Position numbers and translations under genes: made by a program. Below the pieces are notes generated by a model. The model saw nothing but the letters and a program-made list of their open reading frames with translations, was not told the origin of the DNA and ran no database searches. Positions 32,221 through 42,991 of a DNA stretch of 64,000 bases are shown piece after piece. How positions within the stretch are numbered: the stretch's first letter is position 1; each line of letters starts with the position of its first letter. The stretch covers positions 30,372,001 to 30,436,000 of the forward strand of contig CM051511.1 in NCBI GenBank assembly GCA_028015205.1, given 5' to 3'. The stretch comes from Mytilisepta virgata (Eukaryota; Mollusca; Bivalvia; Mytilida; Mytilidae).

Positions 32221-32405
32221 AGGTCACGTGGTTAGAAACACAGTTAGGGCATGTAAACTTCCGGTTTATGATGAGATGGCTGAATTCTAGGATCCATGTC
32301 GATTAAGACGCAAATCGGGTCAAAATAGCCAAAATAAGTATTGTTTACAATAATTCAATGGAATCCGGAAGTGACCTTGCCCTAACATAAAATCATGTGA
32401 CCACA
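32221..32405. repeat. imperfect inverted repeat, MITE-like
   Basis: GGTCACGTGGTTAG, GTTAGGGCATG and AACTTCCGG near 32221-32262 recur inversely as CCGGAAGTGACCTTGCCCTA and ATCATGTGACC near 32357-32403. Identity is moderate. Confidence 0.45.
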
Positions 32406-34595
32406 AAATCACGTGATGTTTTCCGGTTTGAGCTGGATCTCGAAACTGACGTTTTGATTTAGTTTCTGTGGCGCACAAGTTTGTAGGTATTTCGAAATGT
32501 CCTTGTCCATTTAATACTTCAATGTATTTTATGCAAAATATAATACCAGTAACAACATCGTTGACCTCTGCATTGTATCGCAAAAGCAATATCTCAGTTA
32601 TTTCAACGGAGTTTTGTCATCATAAAGTGTTTATAAACTAATATATGTATTACCTTGATTGGTGGCGAGGTAAAAGAAAAACACAGGATGTCACACAATT
32701 TTCGTTTTAAATATAGTATCTGTACATTTAAACATAAAGCTAAACAGGTAAAATAATCATATGAAACAATGTCAGGAGAAAAGGGCCCGTGTTCTTTGTG
32801 TATTAACATTTTCCTAATTAGGTCTGTTTCTTAGTATCTATAAGGGATATGATTCCAATCTTCATAAAAGAGACTCAAGAAATACTTTTATAATTTTGTG
32901 ATTTCTACTTAGTAACCACTAGACATTGAACCCGCGCGAGCGCGTGAAAATAAGCATTTTTTTTGTGGTGGCCATATTGACTTTAAAAAGTTTTTGCGGC
33001 CATGGCATTCGTGGAACAGGAACTCAATGTGGATGTTGTGGCAGGCTTCCCATAAACTTTCCTGTCAAGTAGGTGGTATCAACTGATAGTTTCATGTCTA
33101 TATATGCTGTAGTATTCCAGAAATGGATGTTAATGCAAACTTTAACCAAAGTCAGTGAAGCGTGAAATGTAGGTCAACGTGACCTTATTGTCATACGGTT
33201 GTTCGTTACTACCGAAGATGTATCCACTGATGAAGTAGACTGTATGCCACGTAGAATTATCAAAATTTACCTTAAGGTTCCATCATAGTCAAAATCTATG
33301 ACGAAAATACAACCACATAAATTGTCAATATTTTTATGTTACAATTAATTCTGAACTGGAACTTGATGAAAAGCTTTCATTAAATACACATTTCATAATG
33401 AATTACCTTTTTCATTCAGAATAAATATGAAAAAGAATATGAATAAACATTTCCTTAGTGACGGATGAAAAGATGCCGTGAGTTAAGTAGAGCATATTTT
33501 TGGAAAATAATTGTTCCAATTGTTCATTGTTATCAGGGCAAGCGAGGCTTAATTTCACAAATAAATCCAATAGACGATAAAAGCATTTTTAGTGTGTGGC
33601 TGCTTGTGCTGTCCACATTTATAAAGATGTCCGAGATACATTTCGTCATTAATAATAAAGATGACCATTTGTTAAAAATATTTTTATCTAGGGCTAACAG
33701 GGAATTGTATGGTAGAGATATATTTAGACAGGTCACACGACAAATAATGTAAAAATGGATAATGGTTGGTTTTATCATTTTGTGCAAAGTAAACATCCGA
33801 GCAATCCAAAAACCAACTAAGTTAGGAATTCCTCTGAACTTTGCCTTATTTCTTCATAATCTTCAAAGTTCATAATGTTTATAGTTAGGAGAAATTGCAT
33901 AATGGTAGAAAAAACAATCCTGAATACATGAAGCGGAAACATCCCACTCGAAGGAGAATGTTTTAAATTTGTTTTATTCTTCTTCCGTAATTTAAAAAAA
34001 AATACATTTAAAATATGTGCATAATTGTTTATTTAAATCAATGTGTTAAAATGATGCATTCGAGAACCTTCTAAGGGATATGTTGGGAGAATTCATATCG
34101 GAAAAGTCCATGCAAATTCCATTTGCACATAAACAAAACTGCAGTTTAAATTTATAAATGCAGATTGTCAAATCTGATAATAACCTTTATAATCTGAACC
34201 ATACATCGTTTATTTTGAACCACGCGTTTTGCCGCCTATTCGGCTAATTCGTAAATTTAGTATTATAGATATATATTTTTTAATCATATTAGCTTTAAGA
34301 CTAATCTAGATCAGTCGAATTTCAAAATATGTGATTCCAATTTTAATAAATTTCCTGAAAGACAACTTTATTTGTGATTTCTAATTAGCAACCATATGTA
34401 TTTGGAATCACTACAGCAACAGAACTAGATTGGATTGTATGGATTTCAAAAACACAAGAGTAGCGTGGAGATATGCAGCGATGCGCTTTGAATAGTCTTA
34501 ATTTTAACGACTTTTTGTGATATTTTGAAAGAGGCAAGTGTGTCAACCACAAATGTGACTAATGTTTAAGTTGCATGTTAATCAACACATATATT

Positions 34596-36366
34596 TTAAA
34601 CAGAAACATTTTCTTTGTTTATTACGATAGTTCAGGGTCGTCAAGTTGGGTACTTATTCCTTACTCCATATTCGTTACTTATTCTGGTGTTAGTTTTGGT
34701 TTCGTGGAGTTCAAATAATCCTGTTAGCGCGTATGTACCAGTTTCTGCGCTCGACTGATACCCTGTTACTTATTGGCTACTTTTCTTTTTATGTCTCTGG
34801 TGTTAGTTCTGGGTTCGTCGAGTTGAAATAATCCTGCTAGCACGTATGCACTCTTCTTCGCGCTCGACCCGTACCATGTTACTTATTCGCTTTTCATACG
34901 TTGACCCTTCTTAATGATTTCTTTTCTTGTCTCTGGTGTTAGTTATGAGTTCATGGAGGTAAAATTACCGGGTTAGCGCATATGTACTGTTACGACCAGA
35001 AATCACCTTTTAATTGTAGCCAACAAAAGACACAAATCAATAATAAAATTTAACAAGATATATTATACACAAGTTTAAAAGAAATATTATACAAAATGAA
35101 ATGTCAACTTAACTGTTTAAAATATATATGTCCGACCCTTGTCTTTTCTTCATCCGGAATTCTTCTCGTCACTGTTGCGGGAATCCAAACAGAATATTAT
35201 GTCCAATAAGTCACAATGTAGTATGATGTGTGTAACATAAATAAAAGTGTCAATCCAAAATCTGAGAACACAAGAATGTTAATGTCTGATCTGATCTGAA
35301 AGTCTAACTTTTATGTCCGTATATATGGTTGTGACGGAAATCTATAGAAGACTGTAGAAGGGAAACTTCTAGAATACGGTAGAAGTTTGAATTACACATC
35401 GTATATTATGATCATTCCAGAATTATTACTGTCTGAGCGCTCGACTGATATCCTGTAATTATTCGAGCTCGGGGAATGATACATTTGCGCCAACAGGGTA
35501 ATTTAACCTCTACGAACCCATAACTAACACCAGAGACTAGAAAATAAAAGAAAAGAAATCATTAAAAATTTACATCGCATACATAAAGAATAAGGAACGA
35601 ATAAGTAGTGAATTAGTAACAGGGTATCAGTCGAGCGCGAAGACGGGGACATACGCGCCAACAGGGTACTTTCACCTTTACGAACCCATATCTAACACCA
35701 ACGACAAGAAAATAAATGAAAAGAAATCATTAAAAAGGGGCACATATTAAAAGCATATGGAACGAATAAGTATCGCATAATTAACAGGATATCAGTTGAG
35801 TGCGGAGACGGGGACATATGCTCCAACAGGGTAATTTTACCTCTACGAACCCATAATTAAAACCAAAGACAAGAAAATAAAAGAAAAGAACTCATTAAAA
35901 AAGTGCAACGTATAAAAAACGAATAAGGAACGAATAAGTAGCGAATAAGTATCAGTTCAGCAAGGAGACGGGTACATACGCGCTAACAGGGTAAATTCTC
36001 ACCGAAGTACTAAGAACTTACATAGGACAGAGGAAAAAAGAAATGAATAAAGGCATAAAAAAGGTAAGTTATTAAGACCTAATAGTCTAGCGTTGAGACG
36101 ACAAACAAACACGTTTGACAGAATGATTTCGCCCTGAAAAAGGTTAATTTGTGGTTAGCACACTTGCTTCTTTCAAAATATCTCAAGAAATTAAGAAAAA
36201 AAATTATCAAAGCAAAGAATGTTATAAAAAGTTAAAAAAAATAAGGAAAAAGTAGCGAATAAGGAATAAATAACAAATTAGTAGCGAATAACGAATAAGG
36301 AATAAGTAACCAACTTGAAGACCCTGAAATATCTTAATAAACAAAGAAAATGTTTCTGTTTAAAAA
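34596..36366. mobile_element. 1.77-kb foldback element with tandem-repeat arms
   Basis: The outer ~65 bp are inverted: TTTTAAACAGAAACATTTTC to AAGTTGG (34596-34652) against 36309-36366. Inside each arm a 155-175 bp unit repeats (GTTAGCGCGTATGTACC, GCGCTCGACTGATACCC, TGTTACTTATT and, inverted, ACGAACCCATA, TAACACCAGAGAC, AAATCATTAAAAA): about two units in the left arm and four to five in the right. No transposase. The middle, 34988-35430, is unrelated to the repeat. Confidence 0.75.
34988..35430. mobile_element. possible solo LTR or other insertion inside the foldback element
   Basis: The repeat unit is interrupted after GCGCATATGTAC by TGTTACGACCAGAAATCACC and resumes at GCGCTCGACTGATATCC near 35437. 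The short TACT at both edges could be a target duplication. AATAAA-type and TATA-type words occur inside. There is no paired LTR or clear TG...CA ending, so the class is open. Confidence 0.35.
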
Positions 36367-36449
36367 TCTGAAAACGAAATGTTCGTAATTTTCAGATATT
36401 GAAATAGGTATAAAATCCCTGAAAAAGTTTTTAATTGCCAGTATCCGTT

Positions 36450-37440
36450 TCACGAAGCGATGACACGTTTGAGTCCACAACAGAGAGAACAGGCCATATG
36501 AAGATCGCATGCTTTGCAAGCCAATAACTGTAGTGGCTGGACCATTGAGCGTCTGTGTGAACGCTACAACACAAATAACAGCGTCAATGATCTCCGACGG
36601 CCGACCGTATGTTACCACACAACACCAGCACAGGTTCATGATGCACCGACATCTGCAGATTCGGTTTTATACCAAAGCTACAGAAACTGCTCGACAAACT
36701 GTTGGAACTCATCAGCGACCCATTAGTGCTGATACTAATCGCCGTAGACTGGCTTCCAATGACCTGAGATGTCACCCTCCTACAGAAGAGGACCTGTCCT
36801 CCCACCTCCTCACCGCAGAGAACGTCTTGGATGGGCTTTATAGAGACAAATTTGCGTAATCAGCAGTGGCGTAACGTCATCTTTTCTGATGAATGCCGAT
36901 ATTGCATCTCCGTCGCAGATGGAAGGACCAGAGTATGGTGAAGGCAAGGAGAACGGTTTGCCGACAACTGCATCATGGAAAGGGATGCTTGGGGAGGTCC
37001 GACAATCATGGTATGGGTTGACATTGATCTCAACTTTGACCAGTTGTCTTACAGAATCTTGGTCTAGGGAGAGACAATGGAGTCACATCTGCTCGTTACA
37101 TTGAACAAGTTGTGAGACCACATGTCGTACCGCATTTTGCTCGTCACAAAAACCAGACGTTTCAGCAGAACAACGCGCGTGCGCATACAATCAGCGCCAC
37201 AAGAGACTTTCTGCGTCAGAATAACGTGAATCTCATGCCCTGGCTACCTCTAAGTGCCTATCTGAACCCGATTGAAATATGTGGAACGAGATTCAGCCAC
37301 GATTGAATGCAGAGCAGCTAAGACCGAATTCACAAGAGAATCTGGGCGGATATTTCTGTGCAATTTATCAATAGCCTGATCAACTCCATGCATCGCAGAT
37401 GTGTAGCTGCAGTCAACGCTTATGTTGGACATACCCGTTA
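36450..37440 (+). pseudogene. dead Tc1-like transposase gene
   Basis: Frames broken by shifts match a Tc1 transposase from end to end: LSPQQREQA and an HTH-like stretch, YTNNSVNDLRRP-type linker, TARQTVGTHQRPISADTNRR, VIFSDECRY (first Asp kept), then FQQNNARAHT (second Asp changed to Asn) and LSAYLNPIEI (third acidic site changed to Tyr), ending with SMHRRCVAAVNAY. At least three frameshifts and two lost catalytic residues make it inactive. Terminal inverted repeats were not located. It starts about 85 bp after the foldback element. Confidence 0.8.
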
Positions 37441-39079
37441 TTATTTAAAGTGCCATAAAGCACTAAACTTCTGTGATAATTGTGTTATCAGCGCATGCGA
37501 TAAATCGTCATAACCTACAGACTATGAATCTAAATGACTTTTAAATAATGTAAAATGAATTTATTTGATATTATTTTATTTCAAAACAAGAAAATAAATA
37601 ATATCAAATTTGGTGCGTACGCTTACCGTTTCTGTACTGAATTTCCTAGGGTTTGCTTATAATTCAAAAACAAATATGAAACCTTTAAGAACAGAAGGAC
37701 CGTAAACCAGATATGAATAACCTTTTGCATGTATATTTGCAACCTGATTTTGTATGTACATGTAAATTCCACAAAGCATGTCAATATAAGTTCATAATTC
37801 GGGTCACATGAAAACATCTCGTCCTGAATATGCGGGGGAATGCTGAATTATCCCGACTCTTTGTACTGCAATACAGTTTTAGATTGGGACCAATTTTCAA
37901 AATCGGAAAAATTATAGAGTGGCTTTAGCGGCTTTATCAGACCATTATTTGAGGTCGAATGGTTGAATCGATCAATGAAAATGACCGTTCCATTTCTTTT
38001 CATCGCAAACAGTTTTGTCATATTATTGTGTCGAACATCCTTTCGCTAAGCTGGAGCGCTTTTAAGTTTATTGCAGGGTGATACCGAGCTCGAGGCTGAC
38101 CTTAATTTAGCCAATCGCAATTTGAAATGTATATAGCTGACCTAAATCAGCCCGTCTCATCAGTATTTTCTTATTATAGGATATATAATAAATGTTTTTA
38201 AGTTGCGACATTTCTTTTCCTGTTCAGTATATTTCGACACAGTATGTTCCCAATCATACAATCATGATCACACGTTAATCCGTTAAAAAAATTAACGGGT
38301 AAAAGCAGCTATATTCAAAAGTGTTGAAAGTTTTCGGTTTTATACAAATGTTTTACTTTACAAGCAAGACAAGCATGAGGTTTCAATTGAATCAAGCAAT
38401 CTTGACCTTGATTGGAGTTTTATTTCAATGGTTATATTTCTATTTTTAGTCTGTTATGTGTCATTTGGATGATTGTTGTGGTTTTAGTCTCGAGCGAATC
38501 TAAAACGCAAAACATTAAGTACATGTATTAGACAATGCCGATTTCTTAACACATTTCCGATTGGAGACATTTCTTGAGGTTTTTAAATTCCTTTGCGTGT
38601 CAGTAAATTCTCCAATTATACATGTTGTCCGTCCATCTTCCTGGTCGCTTTAAAATGATGAAAGTATTGTATGAATTCTCGTATTTTGTGTATAATTGTT
38701 ACACGTTCTTCTAGGGTGAGTTTAGACAACTTATATGATTTATTAATAATAATTTCGTGTAGTGTTCACTGGCTGACATATCCATATGCCATTGTAGGAT
38801 ATTGCCATCACTTGGCGTTCCTCGTTCATTCGTTAGCTGTTCACATTTTAATCTTCTTTTTTAGAACCACTGAACAGAATTTAATCAAACTTAGCAGGAG
38901 TGTTCCATATAAAGTCATGTCCAACTATTGTTACTTTATTGCCGATTTGTCAAGTACATAGCCGAAATATCCTATTCTAATTTCTGATTGGTTTTCATGG
39001 ACGATTCACCCGATTGAACCGAAAATTTACATGTATGTTTCTATAAAGATTCTAACAAGTGTTGTTACTTTGATGCCAA
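37441..39079. other. intergenic, nothing recognised
   Basis: No motif, repeat or frame could be supported. The 96-codon plus frame at 38671-38961 lacks any recognisable feature. Confidence 0.4.
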
Positions 39080-40312
39080 TCGGAAATCCAAGATGGCCAC
39101 ATCAGACTAACTTAGAACATCATCTTGTCTGAACCACCTAACCAATTGTAACCAGAATTGGCAGTTATGATCCTTAGTTGGTCCTCTTTCAGAAGTATGT
39201 TTGATGACCTTTCCGATGACCCGGACGGAAACTAATTGATCGATTGGACTAAAGAGGACAAATACACCTAGGGAGCAATGAAAAAACGAAATCCATTGGT
39301 CAGACAAGCCCGGGAAGATAAAAGAACAACCACAAGCACAACAAATAAACACTGAAAACTGAAAAAAACAGTGAACAGCACGAACTCCTATAAAAACCAG
39401 GAGTGAATCCGTCGTGAGGTTCAACAAAGTCAATCCGTTGGAAGTCACAAATCGGTGGAGGCACATGATATGTTACGACAGTGGGAACAGGTCCAACATC
39501 ATCTTAGATATTTGAACACTGTAACGGTCCATCAATTCGTGATTAAACTACGCAGCAATGGTCCTTAGATGGCAATCTTTCAGAATTTCGTCCAATTACC
39601 CGGACTGTCAACTAAGATGACTATCACGGTCGAACAAAGTTTAACGTAAGATGCTATCGAAGGATTCATTTAAACGTCTTCTTGTATGAAATCACTTTGC
39701 CAATTCAAACCAGACTTATTGGCAACAGTGCTTAGATAGTACTCTTTCAGAGTTGTGCCCTATAACCTGGACTGTAGAACAAGATTTCTGCAACAGCTGA
39801 ACCAAGTTTAACATATGACCCTATGGGACTCAATGGGACAATTCATTTAAAAATTGTCTTATCGGAAACCACTTGGCCAATCGGAACCAGACCTTACAGT
39901 GATGGTCGTTATATATTCCATTTCAGAATTGTCATACCTGTCAACTAAGATGGCCGCCGCAACCGATAGTTCAGCGTAGGATATTATAGCCAATTTATTT
40001 TAAAATCTTGTCTGAAATGACAAAGCCATTTCAGCCATGGAAGCAATGATCCTTAGATGGTTCTCTTTCAGAATTGTGCTCAATAACCTGGACTGTCAAC
40101 CAAAATGGCAGTCACAGTCGAACTTATTTCAAAATAGGACCATTATGGTAAATATTAAAATAATTTTTTTTGTATGAAACAACTTGACCAATTTGACCAA
40201 TTAAAACCAAAATTGGCAGCAACGGTCCTTAGATGGTAATCTTTCAGACTTGTGTTTTTGGCTTAGACGTCTGTGGGCCCAGATGGCCGCCACAACCGAA
40301 CTACAGAAATTC
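39080..40312 (-). mobile_element. ~165-bp-period repeat element, reverse orientation
   Basis: About six diverged units with GGTCCTTAGATGGT, TCTTTCAGAATTGTG, ACCTGGACTGTCAACCAA, GATGGCCGCCACA and AACCACTTGGCCAAT, inverse to 40836-42496. A foreign block of about 235 bp (39245-39480, including CAACCACAAGCACAACAAAT) interrupts one unit. Neither terminal hairpin is visible. Confidence 0.75.
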
Positions 40313-40318
40313 CTTTAA

Positions 40319-40506
40319 GGTATCCAGAACATAATAGAACATAATTATGCATTATTTAGATACATGTGTGTCTTTGACAAATTGAAACACATCTCGTTTT
40401 TCTTGTACAGCGTCCATGAAAATAAGTTGGGTATATAATTACCAAGGTTTGTGCTATTACCTTTCATGGAATATCCGGATCTAAGGTCATTTATGGTCCG
40501 GATACC
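40319..40506. mobile_element. 188-bp TTAA-flanked MITE with GGTATCC ends
   Basis: GGTATCCAGAACATAAT and its inverse ATTTATGGTCCGGATACC bound the element, with TTAA at 40315-40318 and 40507-40510. The ends differ from the GGATGTTCGC family. Confidence 0.6.
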
Positions 40507-40835
40507 TTAAATTAAATACTGACAGATAACCAATATTCAACACTGAGGGTTTTTTTTGTAAGCTCATACTAGGAAAAAAGTAAATCGGCAAAGGTCAAGT
40601 TTCGTAAAATCTAAATAAAACCATATCAAAAACATTAACTGAAAAAAAAATATGAAAAAAAACTTAAATAATTTTTTTTAAAATACACAGTTAAGATGAA
40701 CTGCTGACTGAACATGCTGCTGTGATTAGACAGTCGTTAAATTAGATAATAAGATTATTCTTTGAATGTCCTAATACAAGAAGAATTTAAGCATTTAAAT
40801 TAACTATGAACATTATATTTGTACCTACATGTAGA

Positions 40836-42496
40836 ACTAGAGGCTCTCAAGAGCCTGTATCGCTCACCTGGATTTAACTTTTCACCTTGAGCAGGACTAA
40901 ACATCTAAGGACCATTTCTGCTAACTTTTGTTCCACTGTGACTGGCTAAGTGGCGGCCATATTGGTTGACAATTCGGGTGATCGGACACATTCCTGAAAG
41001 AGGGCCAGCTAAGGACCAATGCTGCCAAGTTTAGTTCTAATTGGTTTAATAGTTTCAGACTAGAAGATTTTTGTGTGAATTTCTCATAGGGTCCTATGTT
41101 AAACTAAGTTCGGCTGTAGCGGCCATCTTGGTTCACAGTCCACGAAATCGGACATATTTCTGAAAGAGGACCTCTTAAGGACCATTGCTGTCAAGCATAG
41201 CTCCAATATGTCAAGTGCTTTCAGACAAGAAGATTTTTCAATGAATTTTCCCATATGGCCCTATGTTAAACTAAGTCCGGCTGTCACGACCATCTTGGTT
41301 AAATGTCCGGGTCATCGGACAAATATCTGAAAGAGGACAATCTAAGGACCATTACTATCAAGTCTAGTTCTAATTGGCTTAGTGGTTTCAGACAAGCAGT
41401 TGTTTTAGTGAATTTACCATAGGGTCCTATGTTAAACTAAGTTCGGCTGTGGCGGCCATCTTGGTTCACAGTCCACGAAATCGGACACAATTCTGAAAGA
41501 GGACCTCCTAAGGACCATTGCTGCCAAGTTGTTCCAGACAAGACTTTGGTGGCGGCCATCTTGGTTAACAGTCCGGGTCATCTAACACATCTCTGAAAGA
41601 TGACCATCTAAGGACCATTGCTATAAAGTCTGGTTCCAATTGGTCAAGTGGTTTCAGACAATAAGATTTTTCAATGAATAATCCCATAGGGCCCTATGTT
41701 AAACTAATTTCGGATGTGGCGGCCATGTTGGTTGACAATCCGGATCATCGCACAAATTTCTGAAAGAGAACCTCCTAAGGACCATTACTGCCAACTTCGG
41801 TTCCAATTGGCCATGTAGTTTCATAGAAGAAGATTTTTGAAATTCATCCCCCTTTTTTCTATTTTTAGTAACAGCAGCCATGTCGGTTTGAAGTCGGGGA
41901 TGCCGGAAATGGTTTTAGAAGGGGGCCATCCAAGGACCATTCCACCAAAGTTTGGCCTCAATTGGCCCAATGGTTTCAGAGGAGAAGATCTGTAAAGGAA
42001 GGTTTATGCTGGATGCCGTTTTTAAAGAGAAAAACTCCTATAAGGGGTCAATCAATGATTTTGGTCATGTTGACTTATTTGTAGATATTACTTTGTCAAA
42101 CATTTTTGCTGTTTACAGTTTGTTTAATCTATAATAATATTCAAGATAACCTAAAGCTGCAAAATTTCCTTAAAATTAATGAAACATTTTGATTCTCTTA
42201 GTGTTGCTCTAAATGCTTTAGTTTTTGAGATATAACAAAAAAACTGCAGTTTATCCCTATGTTCTATTTTAGCCATGTCGGCCATGTTGGTTACATCCGA
42301 TACATTTTTTAAACTAGATAGACGAATGATGCTTGTAGCCAATATTGGTTCGATTTGGCCCAGTAGTTTCAGAGATGATTTTTGTAAAAGTTAAAGAACG
42401 ACGACGGACGGACGACGTACGACGACGACGGATGACGGACGACGGACTCCAAGGGATGAGAATAGCTCACTTGACCCTTTGGGTCAGGTGAGCTAA
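40836..42496 (+). mobile_element. ~165-bp-period repeat element with both ends
   Basis: The 5' end is CTAGAGGCTCTCAAGAGCCT (hairpin AGGCTCT/AGAGCCT) followed by GTATCGCTCACCTGG. The 3' end is a 14-bp stem, AGCTCACTTGACCC-TTT-GGGTCAGGTGAGCT (42464-42494), followed by A6. GCTCACCTG and CAGGTGAGC thus form short terminal inverted repeats. The interior has repeating units with GGTCCTATGTTAAACTAAGT, CGGCTGTGGCGGCCATCTTG, GTCCGGGTCATC and GAAAGAGGACC, whose CCTATGTT landmarks lie at 41093, 41262, 41426 and 41693. A (GAC)n run precedes the 3' hairpin. No protein is encoded. Confidence 0.8.
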
Positions 42497-42816
42497 AAAA
42501 TGAAACACAGGCAGGAAAAAAGGAAAGTATAAAGGAATCAATTTGAATTATTTTTAAACAAAGTCCAATGAAATGAGTGTATTATTAATCAACATTTCTT
42601 AAAAGCAAACAAATAAAATACATATAATCAAACATTAACCACAACTTTACCTATTTTTACTAGACAATCATAGTGTATGTTAACTGTTTTTAACATAATA
42701 CTGGTAATTCGTCTATCTCATCTTAACATAATTTCTTCTGCTTGAATCCACTCAAAACATTTATATTATCTTTCCGTCTATATATTTGCGCAAAGACCTT
42801 GTGCACTTACATATCA

Positions 42817-42822
42817 TTTATT
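42817..42822 (-). promoter_or_regulatory. candidate polyadenylation signal of the oxidoreductase gene
   Basis: AATAAA on the minus strand 22-27 bp after the stop codon. Another AATAAA overlaps the stop itself. Confidence 0.55.
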
Positions 42823-42843
42823 TTAGATTAAAGAATACATAAT

Positions 42844-42991
42844 TTATTTTTGAAAATTTTCATATTTCAATCCTCTGATTATGTCGGCTGCTTTTTCTCC
42901 AATCATAATGCTTGCTGCATTTGTATTGGCTGCCGTAACAAATGGCATGATGGACGCATCGGCTACTCTTAGTCCTTCAATACCAACCACC
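42844..42991 (-). CDS. GMC coding exon 11: C-terminus
   Basis: Encodes [18 protein letters not shown] and then [20 protein letters not shown], ending FQK and TAA (42846-42844). The usual GNxN of the family reads ANTN here. Confidence 0.9.

Larger units (their letters stand above)
30923..34595. other. intergenic, no gene supported
   Basis: Apart from the tail at 31848 and the inverted repeat at 32221 I see only AT-rich DNA. Opposing frames at 33465-33796 lie on both strands over the same bases and have no motif. Confidence 0.45.

Noticed and set aside
33465..33796. 95-codon plus and 87-codon minus frames
   Set aside because: Mutually antisense, without motif, splice signals or repeat match.
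39107..39466. 119-codon minus frame rich in Cys and Phe
   Set aside because: It spans the junction between the repeat element and a foreign block inserted in it; composition suggests noncoding DNA.
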